Under the pieces are notes generated by a model that was given only the letters and a program-made list of their open reading frames with translations, made no database searches and was not told the origin of the DNA. A DNA stretch of 64,000 nt, from assembly GCF_037975245.1 (NCBI RefSeq), contig NC_092579.1:19118678-19182677 (forward strand). Reading direction: 5' to 3'. Below are positions 26,101 through 36,700 of the stretch, in pieces. Every line of letters begins with the position of its first letter. Positions within the stretch are counted from its first letter, which is position 1. The translations under genes and the position numbers were made by a program. This stretch comes from Apostichopus japonicus (Eukaryota; Echinodermata; Holothuroidea; Aspidochirotida; Stichopodidae).

Positions 26101-26983
26101 TTGTAAATTAATAGGAAATGTGTCATGTGATCAAACCGAACTGTTCAAAAAGACATTATGGATTAATGTTGAAACTGGAGGTGTTCACTAATTAGTAATA
26201 GTCGAATGTCCTCCTTTACCCACAAAGCAATCTAGACTTGATATAGGAGTACTTCTCATGAAATGTTCTCATAGTTCAGAAAATTTTGTTCCTCATACAT
26301 CTTGTTATATGTTAAGTATCTAGAATAACAAGCTCTCAGGCATTGGTCACGTTAGTATGAATGCATGAAAAACAGCTAATGGGACCATAATTCACGACAA
26401 AGGACTAGTCTTGGCCTTACAAAATTTCAAAATTAAACTGTTCCTAGCAGTTGCCTAAGAGCTATTTCAGGGAATTTAACCTTTCTGTAACCACCCAGGG
26501 CAATAACAAATTTAGGTTATTACCTAGATTTATGCAAATCATAGTAAATTGTTCAAACATTCAAAATAGCTTTTGATACAAAAATGGGTGCCTGGAACCT
26601 GGATAATTTACAAAACCTTTCATATTCAACTTGAAATCATCATTTTTACACTTCGGGTACTAATTTAGAATCTGTACCATTTGACCCTACTTCCTAACCC
26701 CTAACCCTACTTCCTAACCCTACTCCCTAACTCTATTCCCTACTTCCTAACCCTAATTCCTAACCCCTAACTCTACTCCCTAACACTACTTCCTAACCCC
26801 TAACCTTATTCTGCCGATTCGAAGTAAGCTTTCCCATTCATATGGTATGGATTCTAAAGTTATGCCACACTTCCTATACATGAGTCTTGCATCAAAATAT
26901 TAACAATTCAAAGGAAAACTGCTTCAGTTTGCTTTACCGGTTGAAGATGTTGGAACGGGAGATTTTATTGGAGATCCTACCAT
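23156..26983 (-). CDS. CYBC1: Cytochrome b-245 chaperone 1 (Eros) homologue, 5 exons
   Basis: The exons in transcript order are 26983-26938, 25986-25865, 25346-25250, 24000-23856 and 23351-23156. They total 606 nt (201 aa; human 187) and all phases agree. The diagnostic match is GILSIGL followed by a hydrophobic pair of segments (about residues 16-27 and 35-52), then DDWE-ECILDRKK. Human Eros has VGILSIGL and EDWEEAIFD at the same place. EDEVKFFGKAKYLLLVFKDG then aligns with the EEEKVRYFGK region. Eros is an ER membrane chaperone for the gp91phox-p22phox heterodimer of the phagocyte NADPH oxidase. The tail is long, Ser/Glu-rich and acidic (EEEDNSSTTSSSS), and unlike the human one. The N-terminus before GILS is only 15 residues (human about 28). 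The frame stays open upstream of the chosen ATG, so another start or an upstream exon is possible. The acceptor of exon 4 could also lie 6 nt further in, same frame. Confidence 0.9.
24378..24915. repeat. 48-bp coding-length minisatellite in a CYBC1 intron
   Basis: About 11 tandem units of 48 bp, each containing CACATCTCTCCTACAG, TGTACATATTGGTG and TCTATTCACCAAACC. Because 48 is a multiple of 3, two plus-strand frames stay open across the array, one reading a 16-residue repeat (THLSYSVHIGVLFTKP). It is antisense to CYBC1, in the intron between the 25346-25250 and 24000-23856 exons. The outer units are more diverged than the central ones, as in arrays homogenised by unequal exchange. I regard the open frames as a consequence of unit length, not a gene. 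Confidence 0.9.
26683..26812. repeat. Degenerate telomere-like CCTAA array
   Basis: About 130 bp of CCCTAACCC/CCCTACTTCCTAA words. The CCCTAA hexamer is recognisable but interspersed with CTACTT and CTCTACT variants, typical of an old interstitial telomeric repeat. It lies in CYBC1 intron 1, about 130 bp downstream of the first coding exon. Confidence 0.75.
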
Positions 26984-26987
26984 GAGA

Positions 26988-27000
26988 GTTGCCAGGTAAC
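26988..27000. promoter_or_regulatory. Possible RFX X-box beside the CYBC1 start
   Basis: GTTGCCAGGTAAC is an imperfect palindrome matching the RFX half-sites GTTGCC and GGTAAC with a one-base spacer. It begins 5 bp upstream of the chosen CYBC1 ATG, in the divergent CYBC1/NOL11 promoter region. One motif alone is weak evidence. Confidence 0.35.
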
Positions 27001-27130
27001 AGGCTACCGAATATAGGCCATAAAATGGTACTTGTGGAGTAAAATAAGTGATGCAATACAAATATGGGCTGCATACTGTTAATTATTATTATAAAGCAAA
27101 GAAATGGCTATAGGGATCACCACTAAGTAA

Positions 27131-27201
27131 GGGCTGGGTAACTCAGTTGGTATAGAGCACTGGGCTTGTAACCCAGACTCCAGAGGATCCTATTCTAGCT
27201 A
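27131..27201 (+). pseudogene. tRNA-Thr(UGU)-like remnant
   Basis: An A-box-like AACTCAGTTGGTATAGAGC is followed by a perfect 5-bp anticodon stem CTGGG/CCCAG enclosing CTTGTAA, which would place anticodon UGU. The D-stem has one mismatch. The T-arm, expected to hold GGTTCGANTCC, is not recognisable (AGGATCCTATTCTAG instead). This is therefore a decayed tRNA gene or a SINE head rather than a working tRNA. Confidence 0.5.
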
Positions 27202-27728
27202 TAAATTCTTTGCTCTTTTCCAGATATTATTTTGTAACCAGATTTGCTTGTTTTACCCTACAATACTGTTGTGCAGGAACAATAAATGAGTATGATTATC
27301 CCCTATGATTGACGGACTTAGGCCTATGTTCCCTAACACTACCTACTATACAGAGGCTAACCCAACCTATAGTCATAATTCCTATAACGAGTAACGTTAA
27401 TCATTTTCTCATACTGTCTTACTCATACTCATACAAAGGTGGGTACGTTTTTACTCACAACCCACCTATGAAAACACTCCATGAACGCAATCCTGGTTTT
27501 CTAACTAAATGTAGAACTTCGGAATTCTTCAATTTGACATTCATGTACGTCATTTCAGATTTGTTAATGATTCGCTTCTGGATGAGTTAATCCGTTGTTG
27601 TGTTGCATTTGTTTATGTTTTTCAGCTGTTCTAGATGCAATGTTGAATCTAGTTCACGAATCTGGTGCTGAATCTGTTGCTCGCTATCTTCAATCTGGCA
27701 ACTGCTACAATGCCAAAGGATCGTAAAC

Positions 27729-30700
27729 ATGGCAGTGCTACACGACGGAGTGAAGGTTTATCAAGGAATTGGGACGGATACCGTAATAGGAATAGCTTCA
27801 TCATCCACTGAAAATGAAATAATCGTCACAAAGCTTCGATCTGTTGAGACGTTTAAAGTTAGCATAACTCCTAGAAAGTTTTCTTAATAAAAGATACTAA
27901 CCAGGCCTAGATGATTCTGTGTAACATGTGGGGCATAATTTAGTGTTGGGATGGCCCAGTTACGCGATGTTTCTAGCCTAGATTGCCCTCTGTTACTGTT
28001 AAGACTGGGCCTACCTAATTATACTCGGTCAAACTTCTTAAGATTTATTGTTCACAGTAACGTTTTCCAAACGTAATAAGTTGGTGTGCATTATTACTTA
28101 TAAAAACACAAAATGACCAGTCTAACTATTACAATTGTTTATAATCTACTGAAGAAACAAGGCCGTGGCTATTCTTATACGACGAGTCGTAACAATTATT
28201 TATAAACTATTCTTACGACAAAGGCAAATTCAAGAGTAGTAAAGTAAATAAAGCAACTGCGCATGTAGTAGGGGTAACCCTAACCCTAAACATAACCCTA
28301 AACCTCGATCCTAACCCTTACCCTAACCCTAACCGGAAATTATTGTTACTCCTCGTCGTAAAAATAGTACTCCTGGTCATGAAAATAGCAACTGCGCATG
28401 CGTAGTCGGAAATTATTCTTACGACTAGTCGTAACAATAGCCACTTTGAAGAAACAAATTTGTTGTGCTGATTTGTGTATATGGTGGTCAGTCATAGCCT
28501 GCTTTTGCAAATCTGACAAATTGAAAGACAGTATATTAAACCAATAAAGTTATGAATTTTATCTCTTTCATCAGGTCGGAGACACAAAAGCATTAAGCAG
28601 TTGGTCAACAAAATTGCCATTACCTTTTTCATGTCCTGTGATCTTCAACCAGTCATCAAATGAATTTGTTGGAATTTGTAACCAAAGTGTAAGTATCATT
28701 ATAAAAAGTTTGAAAATGTTTTGTTTACACTGACAAGTAAAATATGTACATACAACAGTAAGACCTATACATCATGTGAATGACTTAAATTGTACAATTT
28801 AAGTTTATTTCCTGTCAAAGTAGTCACTCACCTTTCCTGTGGTAGAATGCAGGCAGCAACATGTATTTGTCAAATGCACTGTATAGAACCATTCATAGGA
28901 CATTTGAAACTAATCATGGGTCAGGTGATATCTGTTCCAAATCGGTTTGCTTATTGAGTCCAAGTAAAAACGTTTTAACGATGCAAGTTTAAATGCAAAG
29001 TTCCAATCTGGGCCTGATCAGTCTTCCTAATTCTCATTTCTGGATACCATGTTACAGTCCTTGGCAAGGTGGACGTACGAGACTCAAGATTTAAGCAAGA
29101 AACATTTCAAAGACGTAGGATCTGATGTCAGATCACTATTAACATCCGATGAGCTGGACGAGCCAGTGGTAATATTTTGCAACGGATATGTCGAGGGTCT
29201 CGACTCGGTCTCTGCTAATAAAAAGAAAACGAGAGGAAGGAAACTACTCCGGAATGAGGAAATAATGAACCAGTGGTTGGCAAAGGAAGGACAAACAGTG
29301 AATGTTGTGCTTCTTACAAGCAGGGCAGAGGTAAAGAACAAACTTTGGGCATGACCCCAAGGTTGTCATTCTCTTCTGAATTGATTTCATTCTTGCCTCA
29401 GGGCACCAAGAAAAACATTTGGCTTTACTTTGTAAGGCCGTCATCTCATTTGACATCTAGCGCTCAGTTCCGATTACAGTTAATCAAAATAAAACAAAAA
29501 TGTTAGCAAACTGCTTATCCACTAAAGAGCCTGTGTAAGAGAATGAGTAAAAGTCAGAGGGCCAGACGAAGAAGATGCTGCTAGGATCGAAACATCAGGC
29601 CCTCTTACTTTTACACATACAATTAATCAAACTTAGTTGCCCTGCTAGACTTGATGTGAGTTTTTCAAGCTCTTCTAACCTTTGAAATCCATAAATTGCT
29701 AATGGCTAACATTATAGTTGCACAAAGAATGCACACAGGGTCATTTTTCTTATATTGTGCATTTTTTGCTCTGTGACAAACAGTTATAGCACTTTTCTTC
29801 TCCTTGCTGTTTTTTGAAGGGATACCAACTTTTAATGACTCCTATTCCCTGTGAAGATGGAGGCACAGCAGTTCGATGTTCACTTAAAAAACCAACGGAA
29901 CAAAGCACAGTCTGTGACTCCTGCGTCTTCGAGGATGGAAATATGTCAAGCCTGTTCATACTCTGTGAGTGATATTTCAGTCATGTAAAATGTAATGCAT
30001 ATGTGAAGTTACAAAAGCAACTTTAACACTTCATAAAAGCTTTGTAATACTGCTTTATTTTCTCTCTGTCAGGGCATTTATAAATCAGTATATGAAAACT
30101 ACATAACCTTTTAGAATAGCTTCTAATACTTTGTGGAGTACCAAACACATTGAAGTAAGCATACACCTTCATATATCCTACAGGAATCAGTTTATAACTC
30201 ACAAAAGTAAACCTTCATTGATTCCTTTCATTTTCTCAGGGAGTGATGGATCGATTTGGCGGTACCATCTGGCAGCAGTGACACAACAGGAGGACAGAGC
30301 ATCTCATCTGGATGGTCAGAGGATATTAAAACTATCATCTGAAAATAACTTGTCAAAAGTAATATATTTCACTTCTGTGGCTTATAGACATATCAACCTT
30401 TTCAGTGGTGTCCTGTCGTTGTGTATCCATGCAAATATGTTAGAATGTTTATGTGCTAATTTCTACAGGGTGTATTGGTATCCACTGGGGATATGACCAA
30501 TGAGCTGTTTATATTGTTACATCGTAAATTTTTGAAATGATCAGTAATAACATTCACCACTTGATGGTATACCAAGTGGTTTAGTTAGCATTAGTTGGAG
30601 GGGGGAGGTTGGGTGGTGGAGGGGAGGGGAGGGGTACCTCAGTAGTAATGTCAGAAAGTTGACAAAGTTTCACAGACCAGATTGCACACTCATTTATCAG

Positions 30701-33700
30701 TGATTTAGAATGATCCTGGTGGTTCAGTTAATATCTCCATTGGTCTGTCAGTTAAAAATCTTGATTGGTTCGGGATGATGATGTATATGTGGACATCACA
30801 GGTCCATTTTCTATTCCCAGACAATGACACAGCCAAGATGGTGTCATCTCAAATGTAGCAGATAAATGCAAATGTTGTTGTAAAATATCTTTCTTCCCCT
30901 AATGGTACTCATTTTAACACAGGCGAGGTAGCATCATAGATATTTAGTTTAGTTAGTAATTGTAAACATTTGTGTTAATATCCTTCCTTTCCCTCTACTG
31001 TTCTCTCTGTGTTTATTTCAGGTGTGCATTGAGGTTGTCCATGCTGATTTCATAGCAGTTTCTGGTATCACAGGTCTGGACAGTCAAACGTCAGGTGACA
31101 GTCACTTTAAAAATGCTAGCCTACACTTTTGGGTTCTCATGGCAAAAGCAAACATCAGACGCAACATGTACTTGTGTTGTCTGATATGTTCATGTACAGC
31201 ATTTTGAGGAATTAGGGGCTGGAGAGAGGTAGGAGTTGGGTGAGGAATAAGGGGCCGGAGAGAGGTAGGAGTTGGGTGAGGAATGAAGGGCCTGAGAAGT
31301 AAGATTTCGGTGATAATGGTGATGGGGATAACTTTCTGAAAAATGGCTATACACTACTTATCTTTTCTAGTAGCTTCTCCTGCTCCATTTATTATTGTCT
31401 CTGTTTGAAGAAAATGAAAAACAACAACATACACCCTATGTCTGCTATAACTTGGTGGGACCTTACATTAATTTGTTTTCCCCCTCCTCGAAGAGACTTC
31501 AGACGAGGGACTAGAAATATATTGTTGCAGAGATTTAGTGGATCCAACAGGCCCATCCCCCTCCCCACCCCCCCCCAATAGTAGGATAGTGCCCACTCTA
31601 TTGTTATTTTGCAACTGAAAGGTTTCAGTAGATTTTATATTTTCTTTCCTTAGTAGAAAACCTCTCTATATGGAGCATCCCTTACGGTACGTTGCAAGGC
31701 CATGTGACTCTCTCAACGGCCAAGGAATCTACAAATAAAGACAGTGGGAGAAGACATCTAGTCTATCTTCACAAGTATCTCATTTCTGCCACACCGGACT
31801 CTCTGACCTGCCATTTCTGCCGCTGTGACAATGGCACCCTGGCTCAAGCTCTTGGGAAGTTATCTACCGTTCAAGTGGATGATAATGATCAGAGGGAAAA
31901 TTTGACTATTAACTGGAGCACAGATGATAAGGTAACAATGTCATATAGAAAGGGTTTTTTTTTGGGGGGGGGGGGGAATGGGTGTCTTTATATGATATCA
32001 GTTTGGTTTCAATGCCAACATTTTTTAACATTCTGTGGTGAACATACAAAAAGAATAACAAAGAGCACATGAATGGTTTTCAGGTCCTAGTGACACTATG
32101 ACATCACATATTTATACAAAAAAAATTATATGTAGATTATTATATAAACCAAATATGATTGTTGGGTTTGTGTCTGGTCGGTAGACGTGATACTTTTCAT
32201 TGGTGTTAATGTGAAGTGATGAATTAATCTGAATTGAGTTGCATCTGTTTTCCAAGACAGTAATTGGTAGCTCGCCCGTTTTGTTTCTCAATGTTTGAGG
32301 AGTGTCATATTTATTATTGCCCATGAAACGCCTTGCACTTAGTATCTATACTAGATAACCCAAAATACCCCAAGTATGAGTACAAATCTATAACAGTGAG
32401 CATGTACCGGCAAGTATTTGTGAAAGCGTTGTGGTCAAGTGGTTAAGGCAGTGGACTTGTAATCTGAGGTTTGCAGGTTCGAGTCCTGGCCAGATCATTA
32501 TGTTGTGTCCTTAGGCAAGGCACTTTATCTCCATTGCCTCTCTTAATACCCAGGTGTATAAATAGGGACTTGCGTGGTAACTTGTAAATAGTTGCACGTG
32601 CCGGTTTGTGGCTGCATCCTATGGGAAGTTCCCCAAGAGGACACATTGATGTGGTGCACTGTAGTGCCCCGAGAGGAATTGTTTGAATTGTGCGCACTTT
32701 GGTGTGTGGGTGTGACAAGTTACCAATGACCAGGGTTAAGTTTTAAAGTCATGTGAGAAGAATTTGGCTGCAGAACAAGACTGTAAACATTCCAACTTTT
32801 TTAACTTTACCGACAACTGTTATGCTATAACACAAGTACAGACTTTCTCTATGTCTGGTGGAAAGTATGTCCTAACCAACTCCAACACCTGATTGTTTTG
32901 TTCATGATTTGTTTTTTTTTGGCAGGAACAAAGTATATCATCCGTGGAAATCGCTAGTACTAAAGAAAGAACTCTGAGCATGCTGCTAGGATCAACTAAG
33001 GTAATGATGGGCATCATAAATTAAGACTCCTGACGCTTCTTGTCTTGTGTGTTTTGTTTTGTCCATAAATGAAGTATGATATTGTGTCCCTTTAAACTTG
33101 ATCTTTCTGATAGAAATATTTTATTAAGCTTATAAATTATTTTGGATAGAGTACAGCTCTGTCAGTGTCAGTATATTAAATGTTGTTGAAGTTTGGCGTA
33201 TTTTTTGTGGTAAAAGTAAAGAACAGTAGAGGAATTGACAGATCTTTCAACTTTCAATGATTAAAAGCAATTTAACTACTCTGGCTTTTTTCCTTCAATA
33301 CCCTCCTTCCATCACTCTTGTAGTAAATGCTAGAACCGTAACTGGATGGACACCAGATGAGAAGTTTTAGGCTACACAGGATTTAGCATTCCTCACATCC
33401 ATTATCCATACATGTCTGTCTAGCATTAAAAACAAAGATCGGCATCGAAGTCTGATCAATGATCGGATTTATAACTATTTTGATATTTGTGACATTTTTA
33501 TGTTTATGAATATTTCAACATGAGGCCATGTTTTCCTTTTAAGTTCTTCAAAATATCACTGTCTTTACATAGATAGAATTCATTGTTTATTATTATTATT
33601 TTTCTTAAGTTATTATTCTGTTATTATTGCCTTCTTTTGAAGGTTAACAAAACCGTGTTGCGGAAGGACATAGAGTCGCTTCGGGCTCACAACCCTTCAG

Positions 33701-36700
33701 ACATATTAGACATCCTGAAGAAGGTGGCCGAAGATTTCCAGAAGAGAAAACCAAAGAAGGGGTTGCCAGGGACAACGTTAGAGATTGTCGTAATCATATC
33801 AAGTTTAGCAGGGAGGTTTGTTATTGATTTATTACTTTTTGTTTGTTTTGATTTTTTTGCTTTGTGTTAATTAATTTGCATATGAAGCCTTAAGCTGAAG
33901 TTGTCATTGTTATGACAAGCTGATTGATTGATCCATTGCTGGGAGGGCATGAAGAGATTGTCCATCGCCATGGAAGTAGAAAATTTGTCGATCTGCTGGG
34001 AATGCAGTAAAGGTTATCATAAATTCAGTAAGGCACCTTGCCAAAAAGAAACCCCTCGAGCAAGACTGAATCATAACCAAATAAAAAAGATTATCTTGGT
34101 AGTGACTGTATACAACAATATGTGTTTTGACCTTCCAACCAGTAAGTGGTCACGGTAGAAATCAGCGAAAGAGTTGCGTTTACTGTCCCAATCAGCGGTT
34201 ATTATAACAAGCTTCAAGCTTTTATTCCTTTAAATATGAATTCAAAGTAAGAAGAAAGAAAAAAGACGATCATTTTCATGATGCCCTTTTTTATGCTTAA
34301 TTCTTTGTTGTGTGTCTTGGAATGAACATTAACAGTGACCTGTAAATTATGCACAGTTCTCTAACCTGACAGTGTTGTCTCATTTTCTAACATCTCGTCC
34401 TATTTTGAACACTTTCGATAATCATCAAGTTCCTAAAAATTGTTGAACTATTATTCTTGAACTTTCTTGAAATTTTCTGCCCTGTCTTGCACTCTTGCAT
34501 AATGAGATTTGAATATTTATTGGTGAACAATTGTAACTTTTTTATGATGATCAAACATATCTTGTATATTTGTATTTTTTTACAGTGCGTGTCCTGAATT
34601 TCTGTCGGCGGTGTTAGAGGATGCCAATGCTAACCTGATCCTGACGTGTCTGGAGCGCATAAAAGATCTACCAGAACCATTTGTGGTCAAATGTCTAGAA
34701 CTCATCCTCAGGTGAGGGCTTTTTAAATGTAAACATTGCAACTAGTAACGCTATCTAGTGTGGTTTATCACAATGTCCCTTTAGTTCGAATCAGGTTTGA
34801 TATTTTCTCGTCTAATGTGTTGTTATAACTTGTTTAAATTTTACGTTTGTTTGGTTTCATTTTTTTACTGGAAGGATTCTTGAAAGAAACTTCTTTGGTT
34901 AATTCAGTATAACCCATCATGCAACTGAAGATGATTCTCAGATGTTCTCCACAAAGAAGAGGGCCGAAGGAAGTTGTTGGGGGGGGGGAGGGGGGAGGCA
35001 TAAAAGGAATGCTGTGAGAGGTGGGGCTTGTGCCTGTCTGAGACATAACCCAAGAAGTTTTAAAGATAGATACATAGACTTAGAAGTAAACTCCAATTGA
35101 AGGAGTTGTGGAGAGGTGTGTCGTTGACATATTGTGTACATCACAGCAGAGTTTATCCTGCACAAATTATAGAAAAGGGCAGAGGTGATGTTTATATCGA
35201 AGTTAAATATAAATTCTAGTCATTTAAATACCTGTCCTTGACATAAATGAGGTGTAAACTATGTTGTTGACAAAGAGTCCCTGAATGTATTAAATTGATT
35301 TCTGTGCTATTATTGCATTAAAATAAAAACAATGCTTTGATGATCTATAGTAGTGATTTTCTCTTTTTCTTTTATGCAGTTTCGAGGAAGGTAAAATACC
35401 TGCCTTAAGTCGGAACAGAGGAAATGTCCGCCCGAATGTTGGCAAACTCTGCCCATTGGGGCCAAAACAAGCTTGGTGCCTGTATCCTTTTGAACATAAT
35501 TTCGAACCATATTAGAATTGTGAGGAGTAGTAATAATTTGGTTGTGTTGTGAATTATGAAATTATCTTCAATATCATGAAATTAGTATCGTATTAATCAA
35601 AGCAGCTCACATAGATTGCTCAGGAAGTTGCCATAGCTACCATGTTTCATTCATCAAAAGTTTGCAGTATTCATTTCATGTTTCATTTCTTTTGTCGGAG
35701 ATTCATGAAACAGGGTTCAAGATCATCAAATTGCAAAAATTACCCTTTTAAAAAATCCAAATTAAATTTAATATAAAATTCACTTTAAATGGTTGTTCCA
35801 CAAAGTTTTAAACTTAGTACTATTTTATTTCTGGTATAATACCTTGCATCCTTTTACCTCTGAAAGAATTTCTGTTGAGGTTTCTTGCAATTTTAATTAA
35901 TTGACAGCCTTGTTGATAAAAATTCACATGCATCCCACATGCTTTGACTGAAGAAAGCCATTCAATATAGAATGCAGTACTTTCAAGGCTGTTTCTATTT
36001 TTCCCATTAGTGAGTAATTATGTAAGTGAAGTATCTTTGAAGTGCCTTCAAGTCACCACGACAATCTATGCTTGGACTGTTTTCTCTAGAATATGACACA
36101 GCTTATACTGGATGTATGAAATGTAGCAGTATCATAGGATTGCGGACATTTCCTGCTGTGCTTTCTTTAAAATATGGCACTTTGTCGTAAAAATTTGTGC
36201 TTGATTTGCAAGATTTACTAAAAAATGACATAAAGAACTGGCGATTTTGTGTAGAAGTTTCAATGTGATTTTAGTCGTTCCTAGCACATTGTTGAAACAT
36301 GAAGTTTATCTGTGATATAATATTCTGATTTTAAGTTTTCTTTGTCTCTTGCTTATCTCACTGTGGCCATTTTTGTTGCTGATCTAAGAATCTTCACTTC
36401 GTCATGATCATCACTACATCTTGACGAAGCAGAAACTTTACAGAATTGCCATATCGAGCTTGTTAACTGTGTTTGAATAGTAAAAACATAAGACATTTCT
36501 CCTTAACTCTTATTGGTCAGAAACCAAGTCTTGGGTTGTCCATTCAATACTGTATTTCTCTTGTCCAGTATGAAGAAGGTCCAGTTTGATTTAATTTTGG
36601 TAAGTTATGTATTGTTTGTATATTTAAAGCAGACTGTGTAACACATTACCCTGTGTACTTCAGCCAGGTGGGTGATACAAATCACTGTTTTACATCTATG

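Larger units (their letters stand above)
26984..27728. promoter_or_regulatory. Divergent promoter gap between CYBC1 and NOL11
   Basis: The two start codons face away from each other across 745 bp, the geometry of a shared bidirectional promoter. No TATA box was recognised at a convincing distance. A tRNA-like remnant sits at 27131-27201. The last 100 bp before the NOL11 ATG hold several GAATCTG-type short repeats. The interval presumably holds both 5' UTRs. Confidence 0.6.

Noticed and set aside
26683-26812. A true chromosome end or recent telomere fusion
   Set aside because: The units are heavily degenerate and genes continue on both sides; only an interstitial repeat is supported.
27131-27201. 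Functional tRNA-Thr gene
   Set aside because: The anticodon arm is perfect, but the T-arm and B box are missing and the D-stem has a mismatch, so it is listed as a remnant.
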